NCBI GenBank assembly: GCA_011087645.1
Contig: JAALLF010000022.1
Coordinates: 1-43,632 of the forward strand
DNA length: 43,632 nt
Direction of reading: 5' to 3'
From: Alphaproteobacteria bacterium
GTDB lineage: Bacteria > Pseudomonadota > Alphaproteobacteria > UBA6615
Below are positions 1-7,536 of the stretch, one piece after another. Position 1 is the first letter of the stretch; every line of letters begins with the position of its first letter. Below the pieces are notes generated by a model. It was not told the origin of the DNA, did no database searches, and worked only from the letters and a program-made list of their open reading frames with translations. The position numbers and the translations under genes were made by a program.

Positions 1-54
1 ATCCCCAGCAGAACGATTTAACGCTTGTGTTGCATCGATCGGTTGAGGTGACCC
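1..54 (+). repeat. 54-bp terminal inverted repeat, left copy (probable assembly chimera)
   Basis: Bases 1-54 are the exact reverse complement of 43578-43631, and identity stops abruptly at base 55. At the right end the sequence is an open part of the MFS transporter gene. Here the same bases carry a stop (44-46) in the frame of the FAD oxidase that follows, so the junction at 54/55 is not a natural gene start or an in-frame fusion. The length is close to a common de Bruijn k-mer (55), which suggests a contig-end overlap or a fold-back amplification chimera. That origin is inference. Confidence 0.9.
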
Positions 55-55
55 C

Positions 56-1438
56 GATAAACTCGCCGAAATCGTCGGCGCGGCGGGTATCATTACCGAT
101 CCCGCCGATATGGCGCCCTATCTCGAGGAGACCCGCGGCCTCTACGACGGCGCCAGCCCGGCTATCGTGCGGCCGGCCAATACCCAAGAAGTCGCCGCCG
201 TAGTGGCGGTTTGCGCCGAGGCCAACGTGGCGATCGTGCCCCAAGGCGGCAATACCGGCTTGTGCGGCGGCGGTGTCGCCAGCGGCGAAGTGATCGTCAA
301 CCTGGCGCGGATGAACAAGGTGCGCGCGGTCGACCCCCTCAATTATACCATGACCGTCGACGGGGGCTGTATCCTGGCCGAGATCCAGCGGGTCGCGGAA
401 GAAAATGACCGGCTGTTTCCCTTGAGCCTGGGCGCCGAGGGGTCGTGTCAGATCGGCGGCAACCTCTCGACCAATGCCGGCGGCACGTCTGTCCTGCGCT
501 ACGGCAACACCCGCGAGCTCACCCTGGGCCTGGAAATGGTGCTGCCCGATGGGCGCATCTGGGACGGGCTGACGGCGCTGCGCAAGGACAATACGGGCTA
601 CGATCTGAAGCAGCTATTCATCGGCGCCGAAGGCACCTTGGGTATCATCACCGGCGCGGTGTTGAAACTGTTCCCCCGCCCCAGCGAACGCCACACCGCG
701 TTCGTCGCCCTGAGTGAGCTGGACGCGGTGCTCGAACTGCTCAGCCGCGCCCGCAAGGCCAGCGCCGATACCGTCTCAACCTTCGAGCTGATCCCGCGAA
801 TCGGCATCGATTTATCTCTCAAACACATGCCAGAAACAGTTGATCCAATTGCAGAAAATCATGACTGGTATGCGCTAATTGAATTCGAGGGCAGCGCGTC
901 GGGTGACGGCCTCGCCGCCGCGATGGAAGACTTTCTAGGTGCGGCCTTGGAAGACGGTATGGTGGTCGATGCCGCAATCGCGCAATCGGAAACCCAGCGT
1001 CAACAGATGTGGTTCATTCGCGAAGCCATGGTGCTGGCGCAAGGTCCCGAAGGCGCCAGCATCAAGAATGATATTTCGGTGCCGATCTCGAAAGTGCCGG
1101 ACTTCATCCGCCGCGCCGACGCCGCCGCCATCGCGCGCTGCCCCGGGGTGCGGCCGGTCGCCTTTGGCCATATCGGTGACGGCAATGTGCACTATAATTT
1201 ACAGCAGCCGGTCGGCGCCGATAACGTGGCCTTCCTGGCCCGCTGGGACGAATTGACCGAAGCGGTGATCGATATCGTCCGCGACCTGGGTGGCAGCTTC
1301 AGCGCCGAGCATGGTATCGGCCTGCTCAAAGTACGCGAGCTGGCCGACTATAAATCGGCGGTTGAAATGGACCTCATGCGCACCGTAAAAAAAGCGCTCG
1401 ACCCCAAGGGCCTGATGAACCCCGGAAAGGTTCTGTGA
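56..1438 (+). CDS. FAD-linked oxidase, GlcD / D-2-hydroxyglutarate dehydrogenase type (5' partial)
   Basis: This is a cytoplasmic FAD enzyme that oxidises a 2-hydroxy acid (D-lactate, glycolate or D-2-hydroxyglutarate class). Numbering from the first ATG (110), the FAD-binding PCMH domain shows PQGGNTGLCGG at 44-54 and GAEGSCQIGGN at 108-118. The C-terminal domain has HIGDGNVHYN at 354-363, a likely metal/substrate site, and SAEHGIG at 398-404, with the usual DPKGLMNPGK ending. Open reading continues upstream of ATG 110 to base 56 with family-like sequence (LAEIVGAAGIITDPAD), so ATG 110 is internal and the true N-terminus is lost at the chimeric junction. The acyl-CoA dehydrogenase follows after 31 bases. 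Bases about 808-890 are unusually AT-rich with rare codons. The exact substrate is not determinable. Confidence 0.88.
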   Translation, partial: DKLAEIVGAAGIITDPADMAPYLEETRGLYDGASPAIVRPANTQEVAAVVAVCAEANVAIVPQGGNTGLCGGGVASGEVIVNLARMNKVRAVDPLNYTMTVDGGCILAEIQRVAEENDRLFPLSLGAEGSCQIGGNLSTNAGGTSVLRYGNTRELTLGLEMVLPDGRIWDGLTALRKDNTGYDLKQLFIGAEGTLGIITGAVLKLFPRPSERHTAFVALSELDAVLELLSRARKASADTVSTFELIPRIGIDLSLKHMPETVDPIAENHDWYALIEFEGSASGDGLAAAMEDFLGAALEDGMVVDAAIAQSETQRQQMWFIREAMVLAQGPEGASIKNDISVPISKVPDFIRRADAAAIARCPGVRPVAFGHIGDGNVHYNLQQPVGADNVAFLARWDELTEAVIDIVRDLGGSFSAEHGIGLLKVRELADYKSAVEMDLMRTVKKALDPKGLMNPGKVL

Positions 1439-1469
1439 TCGCTGTAATTCTCGAAGATGGAAACCACTT

Positions 1470-3257
1470 ATGACCGACTACAACGCGCCCGTTAAGGACA
1501 TGCGGTTCATCTTCGATGAGCTTTGCGATCTCGAAGGCTTGAACGCCCTGCCCCCCTTCGCCGAGGTCACACCGGATTTGGTCGATCATATCTTGAATGA
1601 ATCCGCCAAGTTTACCGGCGAAATGGTCGCGCCTTTGAACCAGAGCGGCGATCAACAGACCTCGACCCTCAAAGATGGTGTGGTGACGACCCCGGATGGC
1701 TTCAAAGAAGCCTACGCGCAATTCGTCGAAAGCGGCTGGAACGGTACCCCTTTCACACCCGAAGAAGGCGGTATGGGCCTGCCCTGGACCGTCACCACAG
1801 CGCTGCAAGAAATGTGGCAGTCGGCCAATCTGGCCTGGTCCCTATGTCCGCTGCTGACCATCGGCGCCATCGAGGCGGTGATCGCCCATGCCACTCCCAA
1901 GCTCCGCGCCACCTTTCTGCCGAAGCTGGTGAGTGGCGAATGGGCCGGCACCATGAACCTGACGGAGCCGCAGGCCGGCACCGATCTGGGCCTGCTCAAA
2001 ACCCGCGCGGCGCGCGACGGCGACCATTATCGCATCAAGGGTCAGAAAATATTCATCACCTATGGCGAGCAGGATTTCACCGATAACATTATCCATCTAG
2101 TGCTGGCGCGTCTGCCTGACGCCCCGCCGGGCGTGAAAGGCATCAGCCTGTTCCTGGTGCCGAAATTCCTGGTCAATGAAGATGGCAGCCTGGGCGCGCG
2201 CAACGATGCCTACGCGGTCAATCTGGAACATAAGCTGGGTATTCACGCCAGCCCGACCTGTGTCATGGCCTACGGCGATGAGGACGGCGCGATCGGTTAC
2301 CTGATTGGCGAAGAGCATGACGGCCTGCGCTGCATGTTCACCATGATGAATAATGCGCGCCTTAATGTCGGCCTGCAGGGGGTGGCGGTTGGCGAGCGCG
2401 CCTACCAGCAGGCGGTCGAATACGCCAAGTCCCGGGTGCAATCGGCGCCGATCAGCGGCGGGACGGAATCGGCAACGATTATCCAGCACCCCGACGTGCG
2501 GCGCATGCTGATGATGATGCGCGCGCAGATTGAGGCTATGCGCGCCCTTGCCTACTACACCAATTCGGCGCTCGATATTTCGCGCCACCATGACGATGAC
2601 GAAGTGCGCCGCGCCAATCATGCGCGAATGGAGTTGCTGACCCCGGTGGTGAAGGCCTGGTGCACCGATCTGGGCGTCGATATCGCCTCAATGGGAGTTC
2701 AGGTGCATGGCGGCATGGGCTTTATCGAGGAGACCGGCGCCGCCCAGCATTTGCGCGATTCGCGCATCGCGCCGATCTATGAAGGCACTAACGGTATTCA
2801 GGCGATCGACCTGCTGGGTCGTAAATTGCTGCGCGATGGCGGCGGCGCCATGAGCGACCTGCTCGACGAGATGGAAGAGATCGATAGCGGGTTACTGGCC
2901 ACTGAGGATGCCGATTGTGCGGTTGTCCAGAAATCCCTGGCCGCCGGGCGGGTCGCGTTGCGCCAGGCGTCCGAGTGGCTGCTCGACCCCAAAAATAACG
3001 ATATCGACACCAAATTCGCCGGCGCGACGCCGTTTCTGCATTTGGCCGGAACCGTGGTCGGCGGCTGGCTGATGGCCCGCTCGGCGCTGGCGGCGCACAA
3101 GAATTCGGCCAACGGCGGCGACCGGTCGTTCCTGGAAGCCAAGATCGTCACCGCGCGGTTCTACGCCGAACATGTGATGCCGCGGGTCCACGCTCTGCTG
3201 CCGGAAATCACCAACGGCAGCGCCTCGGTGCTGGCGCTGGCGGAGGATCAGTTCTAG
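1470..3257 (+). CDS. Acyl-CoA dehydrogenase, 3-methylmercaptopropionyl-CoA dehydrogenase (DmdC) type
   Basis: A 595-residue FAD acyl-CoA dehydrogenase that makes a trans-2-enoyl-CoA. Length and layout match the DmdC-like subfamily: an N-terminal extension, the flavin-contact stretch NLTEPQAGTDLG, the base in IYEGTNGIQA (Glu438), and an extra C-terminal helical domain after about residue 460. DmdC proteins act on 3-methylmercaptopropionyl-CoA in DMSP demethylation, but the subfamily has several paralogs per genome with other substrates. No dmdA, dmdB or dmdD lies nearby, so I do not assign the symbol. It starts at ATG 1470, 31 bases after the FAD oxidase, and may be cotranscribed with it. A strong palindrome lies 27 bases downstream of its stop. 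Confidence 0.88.
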   Translation: MTDYNAPVKDMRFIFDELCDLEGLNALPPFAEVTPDLVDHILNESAKFTGEMVAPLNQSGDQQTSTLKDGVVTTPDGFKEAYAQFVESGWNGTPFTPEEGGMGLPWTVTTALQEMWQSANLAWSLCPLLTIGAIEAVIAHATPKLRATFLPKLVSGEWAGTMNLTEPQAGTDLGLLKTRAARDGDHYRIKGQKIFITYGEQDFTDNIIHLVLARLPDAPPGVKGISLFLVPKFLVNEDGSLGARNDAYAVNLEHKLGIHASPTCVMAYGDEDGAIGYLIGEEHDGLRCMFTMMNNARLNVGLQGVAVGERAYQQAVEYAKSRVQSAPISGGTESATIIQHPDVRRMLMMMRAQIEAMRALAYYTNSALDISRHHDDDEVRRANHARMELLTPVVKAWCTDLGVDIASMGVQVHGGMGFIEETGAAQHLRDSRIAPIYEGTNGIQAIDLLGRKLLRDGGGAMSDLLDEMEEIDSGLLATEDADCAVVQKSLAAGRVALRQASEWLLDPKNNDIDTKFAGATPFLHLAGTVVGGWLMARSALAAHKNSANGGDRSFLEAKIVTARFYAEHVMPRVHALLPEITNGSASVLALAEDQF

Positions 3258-3283
3258 GCACAATTCATTCCGTAACCACAATA

Positions 3284-3350
3284 CCTCATCCTGAGCTTGT
3301 CGAAGGATGAATGGGAGCCGCCCCCATCCTTCGACAAGCTCAGGATGAGG
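3284..3350. repeat. Extragenic palindrome, CTCATCCTGAG/CTTCGA family, copy 1
   Basis: Two perfectly complementary 26-base arms (3284-3309 and 3325-3350) flank a 15-base loop, 27 bases after the acyl-CoA dehydrogenase stop. The core CCTCATCCTGAGCTTGTCGA recurs at 21605-21677 and 29896-29961, with a variant at 32766-32850. It probably acts as a terminator or mRNA stabiliser, and it belongs to a dispersed repeat family. Confidence 0.85.
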
Positions 3351-3360
3351 ACTATTTGTT

Positions 3361-3488
3361 TAACCTGTGACGACCGTCACTGACGCTTAGACCGAAGCCC
3401 TCTATGTTCTGATCATTGCTCCTGTGTCAGGGAAGCAAGCATTCCCCTAAAGCGGCGGACGGAACAGGTAGTTCGGTCCGCCGTTTAC
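3361..3488 (+). other. Structured intergenic stretch, possible small RNA or terminator
   Basis: This is the rest of the only gene-free gap over 300 bases (3258-3569). It holds three consecutive potential hairpins: GTGAC/GTCAC at 3367-3380, GGGAA/TTCCC around 3430-3446, and a 13-bp stem with one mismatch pairing 3453-3465 with 3471-3483, followed by TTTACC. ACCTGT (3363-3368) could also pair with ACAGGT (3464-3469) and close the whole unit. There is no open reading frame of note. The last hairpin could simply be a terminator. I could not match this to a known RNA family. Confidence 0.35.
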
Positions 3489-3569
3489 CGTTTCCGGCGG
3501 TGAATTGCGCATAATTGAAATCCGCCGCTATAATCCGGCACCTCATTATCTAGCCGCTCGAGACGCCCC

Positions 3570-4172
3570 ATGACCACACCGATCGATTTCTACTTCGCCT
3601 GTATTTCGCCCTGGTCGTATCTGGCGGTCGACGAGTTGAAGCGCGTCGCCGATTCTCACGGACGTAGCGTTGCCTACAAGCCGATCGACGTCGGTCGCTC
3701 GTGGAGCGAGGCCGGCGCCGGCCAGCCACTGGGTAACCGCCCGCAAGTTTTGCAAGATTATCGCCTGGTTGAGCTGCCGCGTTGGGCGGCCTGGCGCGGC
3801 ACCGAAATCAATACTCATCCCAAGCACTTCCCGGCCCCCTATTTCCTATCGTCCAACGTCATCATTGCTGCGCGCCAATCGGGGGCTGATCCCTATCCGC
3901 TGACCCGCACGCTGATGCGCGGTTGTTGGGTCGACGAATTGGACGTCTCGGACGCAGATACGGTGGCAAAGCTGGCCGACGATGTGGGTCTGGATGGCGC
4001 GGCCCTGTTGGCGGCGGCTGAAACCCCGGCGGTCGCCGACGAAATGGCTGCCAACACCGATGAAGCGCTAGCGGCCGGCGCCTGGAGCGTGCCATCATTC
4101 GTCGTCGACGGCGAGGTGTTCTTCGGGCAGGACCGGCTGGAAATGATCGCCTGGCGGTTGGACGGAAATTAG
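3570..4172 (+). CDS. 2-hydroxychromene-2-carboxylate isomerase / DsbA-family thioredoxin-fold protein
   Basis: A 200-residue kappa-GST/DsbA-like protein. Known members isomerise 2-hydroxychromene-2-carboxylate in naphthalene breakdown using glutathione, though many homologs have unknown substrates. The N-terminal strand leads into SPWSYLA at 13-19, the position of the catalytic Ser in place of a CXXC. The cis-proline loop (SVPSF) and FFGQDRLE near the C-terminus are also typical. It starts at ATG 3570. It converges on the GmhB-like gene with only nine bases between stops, and both stops lie in one shared hairpin. No naphthalene dioxygenase genes are present, so the naphthalene role is unproven. 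Confidence 0.8.
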   Translation: MTTPIDFYFACISPWSYLAVDELKRVADSHGRSVAYKPIDVGRSWSEAGAGQPLGNRPQVLQDYRLVELPRWAAWRGTEINTHPKHFPAPYFLSSNVIIAARQSGADPYPLTRTLMRGCWVDELDVSDADTVAKLADDVGLDGAALLAAAETPAVADEMAANTDEALAAGAWSVPSFVVDGEVFFGQDRLEMIAWRLDGN

Positions 4173-4192
4173 GCGTTTCGCCTAAGCCGTCC
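4160..4192. terminator. Bidirectional hairpin spanning both convergent stop codons
   Basis: GGACGG (4160-4165) pairs with CCGTCC (4187-4192). Inside it TTAGGCG (4169-4175) pairs with CGCCTAA (4179-4185) around a TTT loop. The stop of the isomerase (4170-4172) and the stop of the reverse-strand phosphatase gene (4182-4184) both lie in the inner stem. The symmetry suggests it terminates or stabilises both transcripts. Confidence 0.55.
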
Positions 4193-4742
4193 CGTCCGTC
4201 GCCAGCCAGGCCACCGCCTCGGCAAGCGAGCCGACCAGGGCGTCGGCCTTGGTCTGGTCCGGCGCTTCGTCGGAATCGACTAACAATTTTCGGCCGACCC
4301 CGGCGCCAATCGCGGCCTCGATGTCGGTCTCCCGGTCGCCGACCAAAGCCGAAGCCGCTAGATCGATTCCCAACGCATCGCGCGCCTTGAGCAGCATGCC
4401 CGGCCCCGGCTTGCGGTCGATTGATTCGCGCCGATAGATACCGATGCCCTCTTCCGGATGAGTTGGGGCGTGGAAGACCTGTGCGATGTCGATGTCTTGG
4501 TCGGCGAACCGGGCGCACATCCATTGGGTCAAATCCTGGAATTGTTCTTCGCTGAACAGACCCCGGCCGATGCCCGCCTGATTGGTCACCACGACGAGCT
4601 GATAACCCAACGCAGCCGCCCGGCGGCAGGCGTCGAACACCCCGTCGCAAAAGATGAAATCTTCAGGACGCCAAATATAACCGACATCGACATTGATCAC
4701 ACCGTCGCGGTCGAGGAAGAGCGCCTTGTCGCCCACCGTCAT
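4182..4742 (-). CDS. HAD-IIIA phosphatase, GmhB-like (D-glycero-D-manno-heptose-1,7-bisphosphate 7-phosphatase family)
   Basis: A 186-residue HAD-family phosphatase. Motif I is FLDRDGVIN with Asp11 and Asp13, motif II is the VVTNQAG segment, and VGDRETDIEAA at 134-144 carries the Mg-binding acidic residues. The family removes the C7 phosphate from heptose bisphosphate in LPS or nucleotide-heptose synthesis. The loop at 91-111 (HAPTHPEEGIG then RKPGPGM) lacks the Cys residues that bind zinc in E. coli GmhB. I chose ATG 4742, four bases past the upstream gene's stop; a TTG at 4769 would overlap that gene. It is likely cotranscribed with the TPP enzyme upstream. The substrate remains uncertain. 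Confidence 0.8.
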   Translation of the reverse strand: MTVGDKALFLDRDGVINVDVGYIWRPEDFIFCDGVFDACRRAAALGYQLVVVTNQAGIGRGLFSEEQFQDLTQWMCARFADQDIDIAQVFHAPTHPEEGIGIYRRESIDRKPGPGMLLKARDALGIDLAASALVGDRETDIEAAIGAGVGRKLLVDSDEAPDQTKADALVGSLAEAVAWLATDGTA

Positions 4743-4746
4743 GGCG

Positions 4747-6420
4747 CTAGTCCGCGTTGGCCGCCGCAACCCGTTCGCGCATCTGGGTCAACGTCATATT
4801 GCTGGACAAGAGTTCCTCGCTGACAATCAGCTCGATGACGGCGGGACCGCCGGCGGTCAAGGCGCGCGCGAAGGCCGGCGCGAACTGCGCAGTGGTCTCG
4901 ACGCGCTCGCCGCTGGCGCCGAAGGACTTCGCCCAGGCGACAAAATCCGGGTTCGTCAGTTGGGTCGCAGGACTGCGCCCGGGATATTCACGCTCTTGAT
5001 GCATGCGGATGGTGCCGTACATGGAGTTGTTGGCGATGATTAAAATGATCGCCAGGTTATGGCGCATGGCCGTCGCCAATTCGTTACCGGTCATCATGAT
5101 GCCGCCGTCGCCGGCGTAGCAAATTACCGTGGCCTCGGGGCGCGCCACCTTGGCGGCCACTGCCGCCGGCATACCGTAGCCCATCGCGCCATTGGTGGCG
5201 CCGAGCAAAGTGCGGTAGCTATGAAAGGGAAAATACCGGCCGGCCCAGCCGGCGAAATTACCGGCATCGCTGGTGAGGATGGTGTCGGCCGGCGCCAGGT
5301 CGCGCAGTTCGTGATAGATCTTGCCCAGATCGAGCGGACCAGGCGCCTCACCGGGAATGATCCACGCCTCATAATCCTGGCGCGCGGCCTCGGTCCAAGC
5401 GTCCCACGCGGAAGTGTCGGCCTGCTGGCTTTGCCGGGCGGCTGCGACAAACGGCCCGACACCAGCGTTTATTGCCAAATCGGGCTGATAGACCCGCCCG
5501 AGTTCCTCTGGATCAGGGTAAACATGCACCAGTCCCTGAACCGAATTGGGGGCGGATAATAGCGTGTAGCCTTGGGTCGTAATTTCCCCCAGGCGCGCGC
5601 CGATGACGATCAGCAAATCGCTGTCGCGGACCCGCTGGGCTAGTTTCGGATTGGTGTTGATGCCCACTTCGCCGACGAAATTGGGATGCCGGTTGTCGAC
5701 GATGTCTTGGGCGCGAAACGATGTGGTCACCGGCAGATTGTTGGCTGCCGCGAAGGCTTCCAAATCGGCGCCGGCCTCCGCAGACCAACCGCCGCCGCCG
5801 ACCAAAACCAGCGGATTACTGGCCGCCTGCAGCATTTCGCGCAGCCGCGCCATGTCGCCCTCGCCGGGTGTTGCCTCGATGCGACGAAAGGCCGGCGTGT
5901 CGGCAACCTCGACCAGATCGGTCAGCATATCTTCGGGCAGGGAGACCACAACCGGGCCCGGCCGTCCGGAAACAGCGGTCGAAAAGGCGCGCGAAACGAT
6001 TTCCGGCAGCCGCGCCGCGTCGTCGACCTCGACCACCCACTTAGCAAGCGGGCCGAACATCGCTTCATAGTCGACTTCTTGGAACGCCTCGCGCTGGCGA
6101 AATCCACGCGGCACTTGTCCGATAAACATTACCATCGGCGACGAATCCTGCAGGGCGGTGTGAACCCCAATGCTGCCGTTGCACGCGCCGGGACCGCGCG
6201 TAACAAAAGTGACTCCGGGCTTGCCGGTAAGCTTGCCGTAGGCTTCGCCCATGAACGCCGCGCCATTCTCATGCCGGCAGGTGACGACCGATATGGCCTC
6301 TTGCGCATCGTGCAGCGCGTCGAGCACAGCTAGGTAACTCTCGCCCGGGACGCAAAACACCGTGTCCACGCCATGCACCTGCAATGCATCGACCAGAACT
6401 TGACCACCAGTACGTCGCAA
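4747..6420 (-). CDS. Thiamine pyrophosphate-dependent enzyme, acetolactate synthase large-subunit-like
   Basis: A three-domain TPP enzyme of about 557 residues, related to acetolactate synthase, benzoylformate decarboxylase and similar 2-oxo acid enzymes. The cofactor-activating glutamate is in RHENGAA (Glu51), the central domain binds nucleotide, and the C-terminal TPP/Mg motif runs from GDGG (about 437) to NNSMYG (about 464). I chose a TTG start at 6420, because GAGGGGGG sits just upstream as a ribosome-binding site and the protein then begins LRRTGGQVLVDAL; an earlier TTG at 6441 lacks this. No small regulatory subunit (ilvN/ilvH) is next to it, so a catabolic 2-oxo acid role is as likely as branched-chain amino acid synthesis. 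Confidence 0.85.
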   Translation of the reverse strand: MRRTGGQVLVDALQVHGVDTVFCVPGESYLAVLDALHDAQEAISVVTCRHENGAAFMGEAYGKLTGKPGVTFVTRGPGACNGSIGVHTALQDSSPMVMFIGQVPRGFRQREAFQEVDYEAMFGPLAKWVVEVDDAARLPEIVSRAFSTAVSGRPGPVVVSLPEDMLTDLVEVADTPAFRRIEATPGEGDMARLREMLQAASNPLVLVGGGGWSAEAGADLEAFAAANNLPVTTSFRAQDIVDNRHPNFVGEVGINTNPKLAQRVRDSDLLIVIGARLGEITTQGYTLLSAPNSVQGLVHVYPDPEELGRVYQPDLAINAGVGPFVAAARQSQQADTSAWDAWTEAARQDYEAWIIPGEAPGPLDLGKIYHELRDLAPADTILTSDAGNFAGWAGRYFPFHSYRTLLGATNGAMGYGMPAAVAAKVARPEATVICYAGDGGIMMTGNELATAMRHNLAIILIIANNSMYGTIRMHQEREYPGRSPATQLTNPDFVAWAKSFGASGERVETTAQFAPAFARALTAGGPAVIELIVSEELLSSNMTLTQMRERVAAANAD

Positions 6421-6581
6421 ATCGCCCCCCTCGGATCGCAAATCCGACTACTCGATAGCGGTGCAACCACCGCCAATGGGCGCGAAACTAACATCGTCAT
6501 CGGCCGCGGCAAACCGCAGATTCTCTCAATCTAATGAGGTATGGCGAACAACCATGCGTGGAGCTAATGTAGGGATAATAA

Positions 6582-6601
6582 TATAATAGTATCGATATCG
6601 A
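6582..6601 (+). promoter_or_regulatory. Candidate -10 element and small palindrome before the shikimate dehydrogenase-like gene
   Basis: A consensus TATAAT (6582-6587) sits 23 bases before the GTG start, within an AT-rich tract unlike the surrounding DNA, followed by the perfect palindrome TCGATATCGA (6592-6601). No good -35 is visible at the right distance, so an activator or a non-canonical promoter is possible. The divergent TPP gene starts about 160 bases away. Confidence 0.4.
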
Positions 6602-6609
6602 GCAGTACC

Positions 6610-7536
6610 GTGGCCGACTTCCCTACCTCCCCCGCCAAACCCACCGTTTACATCGTCGGAACCCAGCCCCTTCCAGAGGCGCTACTCAAGGTCTATCCAA
6701 AATGGGCCCGCCGGTTCGATCATAGATCGACCGCAATCGAGCTGGTTAACGCGCCATCGGCAGCCGATGCCGGGGGGTATGGGCGCTTCATCGAATTTCT
6801 GCGTGACGAATATAATGCGGTTGGTGCGGTTATGGCATCGCAGGCCAGCTCGGTCTTCGAACATGCCCGCCAATTGTTTGATAACGCCGACGACGACGCG
6901 GAGTTGCTCGGCGAGATCGGTGTCGCGGTTCGCACGCCCGGCACTCTCACCGCCCTGGCGCCAGCGAAGAGCGCTGCGCGGCTGGCCTATGAACATACAT
7001 TCGGCAGTGACACCGCTCCGCCGGAAGCTCTAATCATCGGCGCCAGCGCACCGGCGCGTGCGCTAGCCTTGGCTCTGTGTACCTCCGCGGGAAAATCCAC
7101 CCCGCCGCGCGTATGCCTCACCACGCTGGACGGCAAGTCGATGACCGAAATGCGCGCGCGGGTCGCCGCGCTGCCGGAGGAACAACGTCCGATGCTGCGC
7201 CATATCGAATCTCAGTTGGAGCATGACCGGCTGGTCACCTTGTTGCCGCCGGGCAGTCTGGTCGTCAACGCCATGGGCCCCATCGACAAAGACACCCCCT
7301 CGCCGGTTGGTTCGGCCGCGCTGTTCCCGGAAAATGGCCTGGCGTGGGATCTCGACGCCGTCGGTATCAGCTCGCCCTTCCTCGACAAAGCCCGCCAGCA
7401 GCGGCAAGAACGCGGCCTACGCTTGGCCGACGGCCCGGTGTTTTACAAATATCAATGGCTAACCGCCGCCGCCGCCGTGTTTGGCGCAACGCCGGACGCA
7501 GCGGAAATCAAAAAAATGCTGAAGCAGATCGGCTAG
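6610..7536 (+). CDS. Shikimate/quinate dehydrogenase-like Rossmann protein
   Basis: A 308-residue protein with the two-domain layout of the shikimate dehydrogenase family. An N-terminal substrate-domain-like half (to about 110) is followed by a nucleotide-binding segment around LIIGASAPARALALAL, and it ends with a helix resembling the C-terminal substrate-binding helix (GPVFYKYQWLTAAAAVFG). The classical catalytic Lys/Asp signature of AroE is not clear, so it is probably a divergent paralog rather than the biosynthetic AroE. The start is GTG 6610 with only a weak ribosome-binding site. Its stop overlaps the convergent hydrolase gene by four bases. Confidence 0.55.
   Translation: MADFPTSPAKPTVYIVGTQPLPEALLKVYPKWARRFDHRSTAIELVNAPSAADAGGYGRFIEFLRDEYNAVGAVMASQASSVFEHARQLFDNADDDAELLGEIGVAVRTPGTLTALAPAKSAARLAYEHTFGSDTAPPEALIIGASAPARALALALCTSAGKSTPPRVCLTTLDGKSMTEMRARVAALPEEQRPMLRHIESQLEHDRLVTLLPPGSLVVNAMGPIDKDTPSPVGSAALFPENGLAWDLDAVGISSPFLDKARQQRQERGLRLADGPVFYKYQWLTAAAAVFGATPDAAEIKKMLKQIG

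Noticed and set aside
1470..3257. A firm dmdC assignment with a DMSP demethylation pathway
   Set aside because: No dmdA, dmdB or dmdD genes are nearby and the subfamily has many paralogs, so only the type is reported.
3420..3445. Similarity of GTCAGGGAAGCAAGCA to the SRP RNA loop
   Set aside because: The conserved SRP tetraloop and the GGAAGGAAGCAGCC order are not present, and the flanks do not form the long hairpin of bacterial SRP RNA.
4747..6420. Branched-chain amino acid biosynthesis (ilvB/ilvI) for the TPP enzyme
   Set aside because: There is no regulatory small subunit or other ilv gene, and several TPP enzymes share this fold.
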